Assembly: GCA_018267955.1 (NCBI GenBank)
Contig: JAFDXL010000002.1
Location: 456,941-520,940 of the forward strand
Reading direction: 5' to 3'
Origin: Bacteroidota bacterium
GTDB lineage: Bacteria; Bacteroidota; Bacteroidia; Chitinophagales; Chitinophagaceae
DNA length: 64,000 nt
How positions within the stretch are numbered: position 1 is the first letter of the stretch; each line of letters starts with the position of its first letter. This document shows positions 32,171-40,980 of the stretch, one piece after another. Under the pieces are notes generated by a model. That model saw only the letters and a list, made by a program, of their open reading frames with translations, was not told the DNA's origin and made no database searches. Both the position numbers and the translations under genes were made by a program.

Positions 32171-34363
32171 ATGTCATCACTTCGTTATCTCGCACTGCAA
32201 GAAATGGCTTCCGAAGGCAAAAAGGTAGCCCACTATGGTGGTAAAAGAGTTACCTCCATGTTTGCCAGCAACGTATTTACCGGTCGCGCTATGCGCGAAT
32301 ACCTGAGCGACGAGGCTTATAAAAGCCTGATGAACTCAGCTAAATCGGGCACCAAGATAGACCGTAAGATGGCAGACCAGATAGCTGCAGGTATGAAAGC
32401 CTGGGCAGAAGAACGTGGCGTAACCCACTTCACACACTGGTTTCAACCGCTTACCGGCACTACTGCAGAAAAACACGATTCTTTCTTTACTATTAAAAGT
32501 GATGGCACCGCTATAGAAATATTTGACGGTGATGCATTGATACAGCAGGAACCTGATGCGAGCAGTTTTCCTAACGGTGGTATCCGTGCTACATTTGAGG
32601 CCCGTGGTTATACCGCATGGGATCCTTCTTCCCCGGCTTTCATTATGGAAGCAGGCCACGGTAAAACACTGTGCATCCCTACTATATTCATAGCTTACAA
32701 TGGCGAATCGCTTGACTATAAAGCACCATTGCTCAAGTCTATCGCGGCGCTGGATAAAGCGGCTGTAGATGTTTGCCACTATTTTGATAAGAACGTTACC
32801 AAAGTAACAGCTACACTGGGCTGGGAACAGGAATACTTTGTAGTAGACGAAACACTGGCTAATGCACGCCCCGACCTGGTAATGTGCGGACGTACACTTG
32901 TAGGCCATTCTCCTGCAAAAGGACAACAACTGGAAGATCACTACTTCGGTTCTATACCTGACCGTGTATATGAGTTCATGCAGGACTTTGAACAGGAATC
33001 TTACAAACTGGGTATTCCCCTGCGTACACGCCACAACGAGGTAGCGCCGGGCCAGTTTGAATGTGCTCCTATATTTGAAGAAGTGAACATAGCAGTAGAC
33101 CATAACTCGCTGCTGATGGACGTGATGAACAAAGTAGCAAAACGCCACAAGCTGAAAGTATTGCTGCACGAAAAACCATTTGCCGGCGTAAACGGTAGTG
33201 GTAAGCACAATAACTGGAGCCTTGCTACAGATACAGGCGTAAACCTGCTGGCACCGGGTAAAACACCGCGTACCAACCTGATGTTCCTTACCTTCTTTGT
33301 AAACGCCATCAAAGCGGTACACGATCATGCAGACCTGCTGCGTGCAGCCATAGCATCTGCTAATAACGATCACCGCCTGGGTGCTAACGAAGCTCCTCCT
33401 GCCATCATCTCTGTATATGTAGGTAAATACCTGACAGAGGTACTGGATGAAATAGAAACAAGGGTAAAAGATAAATTCAGCGAGCAGGATGAAGTAATCC
33501 TGAAGCTGGATATACATAAGCAGATACCTGAACTGCTGATGGACAATACAGACCGTAACCGTACCAGTCCGTTCGCGTTCACCGGTAATAAATTCGAGTT
33601 CCGTGCCGTGGGCTCTACAGCAAACTGCGGTTCTCCGATGACGGTACTGAACACCATCATGGCCGAAAGCCTGAAGAACTTCAAACGTGATGTAGATGCA
33701 CTGATAGAAAAAGGCGAGAAGAAAGAAGTAGCGCTGATGCACGTACTGCGTGATTATATCACCAAATCAAAGAACATACGCTTTGAAGGTGATAACTATA
33801 GCGATGCCTGGGCAGAAGAGGCTAAGAAACGCGGCCTGAGCAATTTCAAAACTACTCCGGAAGCGCTGGATGCATTTGTTACAGAATCAGCTAAGAAAGT
33901 ATTCTTTAACAATGGCATCTATACCAACCGCGAACTGGAAGCACGCCACGAAATACTGCTGGAAGAATATGTGAAGAAAGTACAGATTGAGGCACGTATA
34001 CTGGGTTATATAGCTACCAACCACATTTTGCCTGCTGCCATCAGCTACCAGAATGTATTGGCCGAGAATGTAATGAAACTGAAAGAACTGGGATTGGGCG
34101 AAGCCAGCTATAAAGCACAGCTGAACCTGCTGCAGGTTATCAGCGGACACATTCAGAAGATCAATGACAATGTGGAAGCAATGATCGAAGCGCGTAAGCG
34201 TGCTAACAATACAGATGATATGCACAAACGTGCCGGCCTGTACTGCAACGAAGTGAAAACTTACTTCGATGAGATACGTTATCACTCAGACAAGCTGGAG
34301 CTTGTTGTTGATGATAAAACATGGCCGCTGCCTAAATACCGCGAATTACTTTACTTACGCTAA
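32171..34363 (+). CDS. glnN: Glutamine synthetase type III
   Basis: 730 residues, the length of the large type III enzyme, starting MSSLRYLALQEMASEGKKV. It makes glutamine from glutamate and ammonia with ATP. Visible motifs include LGWEQEYFVVDE, the NGSGKHNNWSLAT loop (NG(S)GxHxN), and RNRTSPFAFTGNKFEFRAVGS. It has a full promoter upstream and a strong terminator downstream, so it is probably a single-gene unit. A long open frame on the opposite strand is a shadow. Confidence 0.97.
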   Translation: MSSLRYLALQEMASEGKKVAHYGGKRVTSMFASNVFTGRAMREYLSDEAYKSLMNSAKSGTKIDRKMADQIAAGMKAWAEERGVTHFTHWFQPLTGTTAEKHDSFFTIKSDGTAIEIFDGDALIQQEPDASSFPNGGIRATFEARGYTAWDPSSPAFIMEAGHGKTLCIPTIFIAYNGESLDYKAPLLKSIAALDKAAVDVCHYFDKNVTKVTATLGWEQEYFVVDETLANARPDLVMCGRTLVGHSPAKGQQLEDHYFGSIPDRVYEFMQDFEQESYKLGIPLRTRHNEVAPGQFECAPIFEEVNIAVDHNSLLMDVMNKVAKRHKLKVLLHEKPFAGVNGSGKHNNWSLATDTGVNLLAPGKTPRTNLMFLTFFVNAIKAVHDHADLLRAAIASANNDHRLGANEAPPAIISVYVGKYLTEVLDEIETRVKDKFSEQDEVILKLDIHKQIPELLMDNTDRNRTSPFAFTGNKFEFRAVGSTANCGSPMTVLNTIMAESLKNFKRDVDALIEKGEKKEVALMHVLRDYITKSKNIRFEGDNYSDAWAEEAKKRGLSNFKTTPEALDAFVTESAKKVFFNNGIYTNRELEARHEILLEEYVKKVQIEARILGYIATNHILPAAISYQNVLAENVMKLKELGLGEASYKAQLNLLQVISGHIQKINDNVEAMIEARKRANNTDDMHKRAGLYCNEVKTYFDEIRYHSDKLELVVDDKTWPLPKYRELLYLR

Positions 34364-34375
34364 TAACATGATAAG

Positions 34376-34393
34376 GCCCCGCAAACGCGGGGC
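34376..34393 (+). terminator. Terminator of glnN
   Basis: GCCCCGC / GCGGGGC with loop AAAC, followed by TTTGTTTTT, 12 bases after the stop. Confidence 0.92.
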
Positions 34394-34415
34394 TTTGTTT
34401 TTAAATACAGTTTCT

Positions 34416-35021
34416 ATGAACAAAGAATACACCATACGTTTTATTACTGCAGATGATGCAGCAGCTGCACTGGAAGTATATGCACCTTATGTGCTGAGCA
34501 CTGCTATTAGCTTTGAATACGAAGTGCCATCCGTTGCAGACTTTCGCGATAAGATAGAAAAGATAACCGCACAATACCCCTGGCTGGTATGCTGCTGCAA
34601 TGGCGAAATAATAGGCTATGCTTACGGTAGCACACACCGTGACAGGAAGGGTTATCAATGGTCGCCGGAATCGACGGTGTATATGAAAGAAGATCACCAT
34701 CGCAAGGGCATTGCACGCGTACTCTACAGTGCCTTGTTTGAGATGCTGAGATTGCAGGGCTATTACAGCGTTTATGCGGGAGTGCTATCTACCAACATGA
34801 AGAGTGTTGCTTTTCATAAAGCGGCAGGCTTTGAAGAGATCGGGCTGTTTCGCAACATAGGGTACAAGCTGGGTGAATGGCATAGCAACCTGTGGCTGCA
34901 ATATTTCCTGCGCAATCATTTACTGGAAGAGCCGGACACGCCGGTAAGCGTATGCGAGTTAAAGCACACAGAATCCTTTAAAAAGATAATGGCAGAAGCA
35001 AACAAGGGGCTGTTACTTTAG
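34416..35021 (+). CDS. GNAT acetyltransferase (phosphinothricin acetyltransferase-like)
   Basis: 201 residues from ATG 34416, just after the glnN terminator. GNAT acetyl-CoA site: VYMKEDHHRKGIARVLYSAL. The pattern AISFEYEVPSV near the N-terminus and FHKAAGFEEIGLFRNIGYKLGEWHSNLWLQ near the C-terminus match the Pat/MddA type, which acetylates methionine sulfone or phosphinothricin-like substrates. It overlaps the convergent gene at 35018 by 4 bases. Confidence 0.88.
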   Translation: MNKEYTIRFITADDAAAALEVYAPYVLSTAISFEYEVPSVADFRDKIEKITAQYPWLVCCCNGEIIGYAYGSTHRDRKGYQWSPESTVYMKEDHHRKGIARVLYSALFEMLRLQGYYSVYAGVLSTNMKSVAFHKAAGFEEIGLFRNIGYKLGEWHSNLWLQYFLRNHLLEEPDTPVSVCELKHTESFKKIMAEANKGLLL

Positions 35022-35365
35022 TCAACTAAGTTTCGGTTGCAATAAGTGTCTTTTTCAAAGTCCATAACGTTCATGGATATCACAGGCACATCAGGAAACA
35101 TCTTCTTTAGCTGTGTAATGATGCGTTTGGAAAGATCTGCCTTTTGTTCTGTGTTTCGGCCTTGCATAATGTAACCGAAGACGTGAATGAAATCGTCCTG
35201 TGTTCTGCCAGCGGTATAGTATTCATAGGGTCGGATGCGTACTTTAATATCGCCATCGCGAAACAGTTTGGTAGCTTCTGCAGTGTCATGAACAGAGAGA
35301 ATGATCTCTTCGGGTGATCTTTGTTTTAGTATTCCTGCAGAGCAATCAATAACGAAATGTGGCAT
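35018..35365 (-). CDS. 5-carboxymethyl-2-hydroxymuconate isomerase-like tautomerase
   Basis: 115 residues starting MPHFVIDCSAGIL. Pro2 would be the catalytic base after Met removal, as in the tautomerase superfamily. The length and the ending MNVMDFEKDTYCNRN match the HpaF-type family. No homoprotocatechuate pathway genes are nearby, so the substrate is uncertain. Confidence 0.82.
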   Translation of the reverse strand: MPHFVIDCSAGILKQRSPEEIILSVHDTAEATKLFRDGDIKVRIRPYEYYTAGRTQDDFIHVFGYIMQGRNTEQKADLSKRIITQLKKMFPDVPVISMNVMDFEKDTYCNRNLVD

Positions 35366-35457
35366 GGGTGGTTAATTAAACATCAAACTTCCTTCAATAA
35401 ATTAGGATTACGCTAATTTAGTATTGTGATATTAAAGGTCACCTATTTTCAAATACA

Positions 35458-35931
35458 ATGAGCAAACACCACCACTACACCGCAACCATCCGATGGACGG
35501 GCAATAACGGAACCGGGACATCGCGCTACGATGCTTATGAACGCAGCCATATATGGTCCATAGCAGGCAAGCCTGATATTGAATGTTCTTCGGACGCACC
35601 TTTTCGTGGAGATGTCACCAAACATAATCCGGAAGATATGTTACTGGCATCCTTATCCAGTTGCCATATGCTTTGGTACCTGCACTTGTGTGCCGATGCA
35701 GGCATCATCGTTACACACTATGCAGATAATCCCACAGGACGCATGTTACAAACAGATACCGGCGGTGGTTATTTTGAGGAGGTAATGCTGAACCCTGTGG
35801 TGACTGTAACGGATGAAGCCATGATACCAAGAGCTATGGAGCTGCATGACGAGGCCCATGCGCATTGTTTTATTGCAAATTCTATGAAGTTTCCTGTGTT
35901 GCATACACCTATCTGCGTAGCACATAAATGA
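35458..35931 (+). CDS. OsmC family protein
   Basis: 157 residues with the OsmC/Ohr layout: ASLSSCHMLWYLHLCADAG (first redox Cys in SSCH) and AHCFIANSMKFPV (second Cys). These proteins reduce organic hydroperoxides through the Cys pair. It carries YxxAYERSHIWSIAGKP near the N-terminus, typical of the YhfA/OsmC subgroup. Confidence 0.9.
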   Translation: MSKHHHYTATIRWTGNNGTGTSRYDAYERSHIWSIAGKPDIECSSDAPFRGDVTKHNPEDMLLASLSSCHMLWYLHLCADAGIIVTHYADNPTGRMLQTDTGGGYFEEVMLNPVVTVTDEAMIPRAMELHDEAHAHCFIANSMKFPVLHTPICVAHK

Positions 35932-36396
35932 TCAGTCGCTGCCAACAGGTATTCCCCCGGCGGTCCATTGACTTATTTGTTTTTGTTTTTCAGGATGTTG
36001 TAATACAGCCTGGGTTTCAGTATTTACCACGCAGAAACTCATGATATGGAATTCATCGGTATTGATATGATGGGTATGATCGTCCGGATTCAACTCCATA
36101 AAATAGCCTAATACCTTCACAATGTCACCTGTACGGTTCTTTTTCCCGGTATAATCCACCATTGCACCTATGCCAATGGTTTTATTACTGCCAATATCCA
36201 GGAAATAATAAGGCTTTGCATGTGATCGTCGAACTTCTTTGATGGTTCCCCTAACTGCTACAATTTTTCCCACCCATAAGGTTGGATATTTTTTTGCGAT
36301 ACAAAATGAATCTGCATCAAAATTTAAAGGATATTTTTCCTGGGCATTACAATAAGCATTGACTGTCAGTATCAATACCGATAATATAAATTTCAT
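35932..36396 (-). CDS. Secreted protein with OB-fold-like domain
   Basis: 154 residues from ATG 36396 (MKFILSVLILTVNAYCNAQ, a signal peptide). The middle (WVGKIVAVRGTIKEVRR...TGDIVKVLGYFM) looks like a tOB/OB-fold nucleic-acid- or ligand-binding fold. I do not recognise the exact family. Its stop directly abuts the convergent OsmC gene. Confidence 0.65.
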   Translation of the reverse strand: MKFILSVLILTVNAYCNAQEKYPLNFDADSFCIAKKYPTLWVGKIVAVRGTIKEVRRSHAKPYYFLDIGSNKTIGIGAMVDYTGKKNRTGDIVKVLGYFMELNPDDHTHHINTDEFHIMSFCVVNTETQAVLQHPEKQKQISQWTAGGIPVGSD

Positions 36397-36507
36397 ATGC
36401 AACTCTCCCGTATAACCTACTAATATAATAATTTGTCTTATACAAGACAATATTCTAAAAATCCAAATAAGTATTTTGCAAGTATATAATAAGTAGAAAG
36501 TCCCCTA

Positions 36508-37209
36508 ATGAAACGGATCATCCCCAAACATCATCTTGCCATACGTTGGTTTCATTGGATCAATTTCCCCATGCTAACCATTATGATATGGAGCGGACTC
36601 TTGATATACTGGGCGCATGATGTATATCATATCAACATTGGTAAAGCGACTGTTTTCAAATTTTTCCCTAAAGGGCTATATACTTCTTTAGGCATTCCCC
36701 ATCACCTGGCTGAGGGCATGGCTTATCATTTCCTGTTTATGTGGGCCTTTATCCTTAATGGTTTGCTCTATGTGCTGTATACGCTTGTATCGGGCGAATG
36801 GCGGCATCTTTGGCCCGAACGTACATCTTTTCGCGAGGCATGGCAGGTGGTGCTTTATGATCTGCACCTACGTAAAGAACAGCCTTCGTTTGATAAATAT
36901 AATGCTGCACAGCGTATTGCTTATACAGCTATTATATTTATGGGAATGGGCTCTGTAATTACAGGTTTTGCCATCTACAAGCCGGTGCAGCTCAATTGGC
37001 TCTGCGCACTCTGCGGTGGCTATGAAGCTGCGCGCCTCGAACATTTTATACTGGTCATTGGCTATTGCCTCTTTTTCCTGGTGCATATATTCCAGGTCAT
37101 CAAAACAGGGTGGAACAATTTTCGCGGCATGGTGGCAGGTTTTGAGGTAGTCAACGAGCCGGACCAATTAACCACTACTACAAACGATACACATGAGCAA
37201 AACGCCTAA
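36508..37209 (+). CDS. Cytochrome b561-type membrane subunit
   Basis: 233 residues with four or five membrane helices and heme-ligand candidates HHLAIRWFHWINFP (His15), GMAYHFLFMW and LEHFILVIGYCLFFLVHIFQV. It resembles the di-heme cytochrome b of formate dehydrogenase or thiosulfate reductase, and MsrQ-like partners. It overlaps the next gene by 17 bases. It probably passes quinol electrons to that molybdoenzyme. Confidence 0.85.
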   Translation: MKRIIPKHHLAIRWFHWINFPMLTIMIWSGLLIYWAHDVYHINIGKATVFKFFPKGLYTSLGIPHHLAEGMAYHFLFMWAFILNGLLYVLYTLVSGEWRHLWPERTSFREAWQVVLYDLHLRKEQPSFDKYNAAQRIAYTAIIFMGMGSVITGFAIYKPVQLNWLCALCGGYEAARLEHFILVIGYCLFFLVHIFQVIKTGWNNFRGMVAGFEVVNEPDQLTTTTNDTHEQNA

Positions 37210-37951
37210 GAAAAAAGAGCCGCTCACCATAGAGCAGAAGATAACGCGCCGCACCCTGCTATCGCTAGGCACATTGATAGCATTGGATGTGATAGGCATT
37301 GGCATCTGGAAGGTATTGCGCAAAGAATCATACAAAGACGGTGTGCAAAAGACCTTACGTAAGGGGCTGGACGTAAACGAACGCATATTCAGTACTACCT
37401 TCAGCGAAGGAAGAAAGGCAAAGGAATATAGCATTGCAGAGGCGGCAAAGAATGTACGGGTGAACGGCCATGTTGGTCTTGATAAACAAAATGAGGACTG
37501 GACATTGCAGGTGATGCGCACACAAGGCGAGCCTTTATCCATTACCCTCGATCAATTGAAAGCGTTGCCTAAAACGGAGGTGATCTTCGATTTTAAATGC
37601 ATAGAGGGCTGGAGCCAGGTATCGCACTGGGGTGGTGTACGTTTCAGCGATTTTGTAAAGGCTTTTGATCTCACTGCCGGGTCGGCCATGAACTATGTAG
37701 GGCTACAGACACCAGACAAACAATATTATGTGGGTATTGACATGCCCAGTGCTATGCAGGAACAAACTATATTGGCCTATGAAGTGAATGGTGCACCCCT
37801 GCCACCGGAGCATGGTTACCCTTTAAGGCTCATCATACCGGTAAAGTATGGCATTAAGCACCTGAAGCGCATAGGCACTATTTTCTTCAGCAACGACAAG
37901 CCTGCAGATTACTGGGCAGAAAGAGGTTATGATTATTTCTCGGGTTTGTAG
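37193..37951 (+). CDS. Molybdopterin-dependent oxidoreductase (sulfite oxidase/MsrP-like)
   Basis: 252 residues. N-terminal anchor or Tat-like segment ITRRTLLSLGTLIALDVIG, then a sulfite-oxidase fold with the molybdenum ligand Cys136 in FDFKCIEGWSQVSHWGG. The ending RLIIPVKYGIKHLKRIG is typical of the family. Together with the overlapping cytochrome b it forms a two-gene reductase unit. The substrate (methionine sulfoxide or another oxide) is not shown by the sequence. Its last codons lie in a 22-bp sequence that is repeated at 38330. Confidence 0.88.
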   Translation: MSKTPKKKEPLTIEQKITRRTLLSLGTLIALDVIGIGIWKVLRKESYKDGVQKTLRKGLDVNERIFSTTFSEGRKAKEYSIAEAAKNVRVNGHVGLDKQNEDWTLQVMRTQGEPLSITLDQLKALPKTEVIFDFKCIEGWSQVSHWGGVRFSDFVKAFDLTAGSAMNYVGLQTPDKQYYVGIDMPSAMQEQTILAYEVNGAPLPPEHGYPLRLIIPVKYGIKHLKRIGTIFFSNDKPADYWAERGYDYFSGL

Positions 37952-37953
37952 CA
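37932..37953. repeat. 22-bp direct repeat, left copy
   Basis: Perfect repeat of 38330-38351, starting ATTATTTCTCGGG. The left copy spans the last codons and stop of the molybdoenzyme gene. The two copies bracket the lipoprotein gene. Confidence 0.9.
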
Positions 37954-37959
37954 AGTCGT

Positions 37960-38286
37960 TCACCGCTTAATGTCATCCCCATCACACTGTTGGTAGAATA
38001 TTGTTGTATCAGAGCCTTGTATTAATAAATACTGCAGGGTCCCTGCTTTTTTCAAAATAACATCACCAACTTCAATCTTGTTGAAAATTTTTATGTTATC
38101 CAAAAGATATTTCTGACCGTCATCCAATACTACTCTGGGTTGGCCTCTTTCAGAGCTATCAAAAAATTTCTTTACAACTTTACCATCGTAAGCATGATTT
38201 TTCTCATTTCGCCGATACCATTCCGGACAGCTAATATAATCACAAGAGGAAACAAGAACCAATAATATAAAAACAAAAGCTTTCAT
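37960..38286 (-). CDS. Small lipoprotein of unknown function, inside a repeat-bracketed insertion
   Basis: 108 residues with signal peptide and lipobox VSSC (Cys15). The rest (KVVKKFFDSSERGQPRVVLDDGQKYLLDNI) looks like a small beta domain. The coding sequence is AT-richer than its neighbours. It lies entirely between two perfect 22-bp repeats and reads opposite to both flanking genes, so it was probably inserted. Confidence 0.7.
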   Translation of the reverse strand: MKAFVFILLVLVSSCDYISCPEWYRRNEKNHAYDGKVVKKFFDSSERGQPRVVLDDGQKYLLDNIKIFNKIEVGDVILKKAGTLQYLLIQGSDTTIFYQQCDGDDIKR

Positions 38287-38329
38287 TTACGATATGGATT
38301 TCTCAAATTTATGATTTAAATCGGGGACA

Positions 38330-38351
38330 ATTATTTCTCGGGTTTGTAGCA
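38330..38351. repeat. 22-bp direct repeat, right copy
   Basis: Identical to 37932-37953, 398 bases downstream. It is followed by CATATTTG (7/8 of a -7 box) and then the GNAT gene, so the right copy probably marks the ancestral junction between the molybdoenzyme gene and its former neighbour. Confidence 0.9.
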
Positions 38352-38360
38352 TATTTGTGT

Positions 38361-38798
38361 ATGGCCATTATACGATCATACACAACTGCAGACCGCGACG
38401 CGATTATAGAGTTATTTCTCTTAAACACACCTGCTTTCTTTTGCGAAGAAGAGCAGCAAGACCTGGAACGTTTCCTGGACAATGAAATTGAAAACTTATT
38501 TGTGGCCGAAGAAGATGGAGTGGTGGTAGCTTGCGGAGGATCTAACATTAAAGAGAATACCGGCTTCCTGTCCTGGTATATTGTACACCCCGATCACCAG
38601 GGCAAAGGACTGGGCAAGATACTGGCGCTGCATAACCTTACTATTTTGCAAGCCAATGCTGATCTTGATAATATAGAAGTAAGAACATCCCAGCTCGTAT
38701 ATCCATTCTACGAAAAGCTGGGATTCAAATTAATAGGTACGCAAGACCACTATTGGGGTCAGAACATGCACCTATACCATATGAGGCTGCAGGATTAA
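38361..38798 (+). CDS. GNAT family N-acetyltransferase
   Basis: 145 residues from ATG 38361 (MAIIRSYTTADRDAIIELF). It has the acetyl-CoA loop DHQGKGLGKILALH and the C-terminal YPFYEKLGFKLIG. The substrate is unknown. Confidence 0.88.
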   Translation: MAIIRSYTTADRDAIIELFLLNTPAFFCEEEQQDLERFLDNEIENLFVAEEDGVVVACGGSNIKENTGFLSWYIVHPDHQGKGLGKILALHNLTILQANADLDNIEVRTSQLVYPFYEKLGFKLIGTQDHYWGQNMHLYHMRLQD

Positions 38799-38956
38799 GG
38801 ATGCAACAGTGGGCTATCGTAACCCAGCAACAGCTCCTCGTTTTCTTTTTCCACCCTTCTCAGCATGCGCTCGTACTTGATGGATTCGATCAGTTTGTTT
38901 ACCTGTGCTACAGGCACATTTACCACACTTTTAGCTGTTTTGATAACTTCTTTCAT
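38795..38956 (-). CDS. Small hypothetical protein
   Basis: 53 residues from ATG 38956 (MKEVIKTAKSVVNVPVAQVN). It is basic, helical and has no known domain. It overlaps the GNAT stop by 4 bases. The upstream open frame is discounted because it lacks a good start. It is a weak call. Confidence 0.4.
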   Translation of the reverse strand: MKEVIKTAKSVVNVPVAQVNKLIESIKYERMLRRVEKENEELLLGYDSPLLHP

Positions 38957-39156
38957 ATTGTGTTTCGTTTGTTTGATGATGTAAAAATGCAACTGATAGT
39001 TGCAGTTTAGAAGAAACAGGCAAGCTGTTAACTGCAGTTTTACAAACCGTTTACATGCCGTTAACAAGCGGTGCCGGGGAGAGATATATTAAACATTCCC
39101 AAATAGCTTATCTCCTCAGTGGCTAATTGCCTATTTTAGCAAAAATTTTCCGACTG

Positions 39157-39855
39157 ATGAATAAAGTAGTAGCTAACGCAGATGAGGCTATTAAGGATAT
39201 AGAATCGGGCATGACATTGATGCTGGGTGGCTTCGGATTGTGTGGTATTCCTGAAAACTGTATTGCAGCGCTTGTACGCAAAGGAGTCAATAACCTTACC
39301 TGCATCTCTAACAATGCAGGAGTAGATGACTTCGGCATTGGCCTGTTATTGCAAAAAAAGCAGGTGAAAAAAATGATCTCTTCCTATGTAGGTGAGAATG
39401 CAGAATTTGAAAGGCAACTGCTGAGCGGCGAACTGGAAGTAGAACTGATACCACAGGGTACCCTGGCAACGCGCTGCATGGCAAGTGGTTACGGCATGCC
39501 TGCTGTTTACTTGCTGGCAGGTGTGGGCACTGAAGTTGCCGAAGGCAAAGAAACCAGAAACTTCAACGGTAAAGATTATTTACTGGAATACGCGTTCGAT
39601 TCAGACTACGCGATCGTAAAAGCATGGAAGGGCGATACGATGGGCAACCTTGTATTTAAAGAAACAGCCCGTAACTTCAACCCTATGATGGCGATGGCAG
39701 GTAAGATAACCATTGCAGAGGTAGAAGAACTGGTACCAGCAGGCGAACTGGATCCGAATGAGATACACACTCCGGGCATATATGTACGCCACATTTTCCA
39801 GGGTAGTAATTATGAAAAACGTATCGAACAAAGAACTGTAAGAAAACGTAGTTAA
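39157..39855 (+). CDS. scoA: 3-oxoacid CoA-transferase subunit A
   Basis: 232 residues from ATG 39157 (MNKVVANADEAIKDIESG). Family motifs: LMLGGFGLCGIPENCI, TCISNNAG, and the oxyanion region EVELIPQGTLATR. It forms a heteromer with ScoB (40324) and moves CoA from succinyl-CoA to acetoacetate. It is separated from scoB by an inserted unit of about 470 bases. Confidence 0.95.
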   Translation: MNKVVANADEAIKDIESGMTLMLGGFGLCGIPENCIAALVRKGVNNLTCISNNAGVDDFGIGLLLQKKQVKKMISSYVGENAEFERQLLSGELEVELIPQGTLATRCMASGYGMPAVYLLAGVGTEVAEGKETRNFNGKDYLLEYAFDSDYAIVKAWKGDTMGNLVFKETARNFNPMMAMAGKITIAEVEELVPAGELDPNEIHTPGIYVRHIFQGSNYEKRIEQRTVRKRS

Positions 39856-39885
39856 TGCGGTAATAGGACAATGCGGTAATGCGGC
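39854..39885 (-). repeat. Octamer array, left flank of the inserted four-helix gene
   Basis: On the plus strand AATGCGGT, AATAGGAC, AATGCGGT, AATGCGGC, four units of 8 bases. This is the reverse complement of the MATTRYCR octamers on the right flank (40275-40306). It starts at the scoA stop codon. Confidence 0.75.
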
Positions 39886-39909
39886 AATGATCTTTTAGTT
39901 AATAAGACA

Positions 39910-40267
39910 ATGAAACCAGAATACCAGAACAACCCGATCGTAAAGCATACAATCGAATTCTCCGTTAATGATTATTCGATATGCTGAGACACTTGAAATG
40001 GACAGAAAATATATCATTGCCAGGCAACTACTAAAAAGTGGTACTTCTATCGGGGCGAATGTAATAGAAGCTCAAAGTGCTGAAAGCAAAGCTGATTTTA
40101 TACATAAATTGAAAATTGCAGATAAAGAAGCACATGAAACATGGTATTGGATGTACCTATGCCAACATTCGGAGGGATATCATTATGACAGATCTCTTGC
40201 TCAAAAACTTGATGAAATCATGAGACTATTGAATGCTATCATTAAAACAGGTAAAACGAATTCATAA
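39910..40267 (+). pseudogene. Four-helix-bundle (23S rRNA IVP-like) gene with a +1 frameshift
   Basis: The first reading frame (39910-39987) gives MKPEYQNNPIVKHTIEFSVN and then hits a stop. The rest continues one base out of frame from 39968: IIRYAETLEMDRKYIIARQ, LLKSGTSIGANVIEAQSAE and so on, to 40267. Joined, they make a normal family member of about 118 residues, so one extra base near 39970 broke it. The second part could still start at the ATG 39968. Alternatives are a sequencing error or programmed shifting. It is inserted between scoA and scoB. Confidence 0.8.
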
Positions 40268-40274
40268 TTATAAA

Positions 40275-40306
40275 CATTGCCGCATTGCCGTATTATCGCA
40301 TTGCCG
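40275..40306 (+). repeat. Octamer array, right flank of the inserted four-helix gene
   Basis: CATTGCCG, CATTGCCG, TATTATCG, CATTGCCG, in exact 8-base register. Inverted relative to the left flank. Confidence 0.75.
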
Positions 40307-40323
40307 CATTTATTTAACTAAAC

Positions 40324-40980
40324 ATGGGCTTAAATAAAGAACAAATAGCACAACGCATAGCAAAGGAACTACAGGATGGTTACTATGTGAACCTTGGTAT
40401 AGGTATACCTACACTGGTAGCTAATTATATACCCGAAGGCGTAAACGTAGTATTACAGAGCGAGAACGGCTTGCTGGGTATGGGGCCGTTCCCTTTTGAA
40501 GGCGAAGAAGATCCGGACTTGATCAATGCCGGTAAGCAAACCATCACTACCCTGCCCGGCTCTGTATTCTTTGACAGCGCCATGAGCTTCGGTATGATAC
40601 GTGCAGGCAAGGTAGATCTTACTGTACTGGGCGCTATGGAAGTGGCAGACAATGGTGATATTGCCAACTGGAAGATACCTGGCAAAATGGTAAAAGGCAT
40701 GGGTGGCGCTATGGATCTGGTTGCTGCCGCTAAAAACATCATCGTGGCTATGCAGCATACCAATCCTAAAGGAGAGAGTAAGCTGTTGCATAAATGTACC
40801 TTACCGCTAACGGGCGTTAAGTGCATTAAAAAAGTAGTTACAGATCTTGGTGTGTTTGACATTACGCCGGATGGCTTTCGCTGCCTGGAATATGCGCCGG
40901 GGGTAACTATTGACGAGATCAAAGCTAAAACTGCGGGCAGGCTTACTATAGCTGATGATGTTAAAGAAATAGCGCTTTAA
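40324..40980 (+). CDS. scoB: 3-oxoacid CoA-transferase subunit B
   Basis: 218 residues. The catalytic glutamate lies in VLQSENGLLGMGPFP, and IGIPTLVANYIPEGV is the usual N-terminal motif. It pairs with scoA upstream. Its stop overlaps the next ATG by one base. Confidence 0.95.
   Translation: MGLNKEQIAQRIAKELQDGYYVNLGIGIPTLVANYIPEGVNVVLQSENGLLGMGPFPFEGEEDPDLINAGKQTITTLPGSVFFDSAMSFGMIRAGKVDLTVLGAMEVADNGDIANWKIPGKMVKGMGGAMDLVAAAKNIIVAMQHTNPKGESKLLHKCTLPLTGVKCIKKVVTDLGVFDITPDGFRCLEYAPGVTIDEIKAKTAGRLTIADDVKEIAL

Noticed and set aside
32336-33742. 468-codon open frame on the minus strand opposite glnN
   Set aside because: Cys/Tyr-rich, no recognisable domain, fully within the glutamine synthetase gene. 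Shadow frame.
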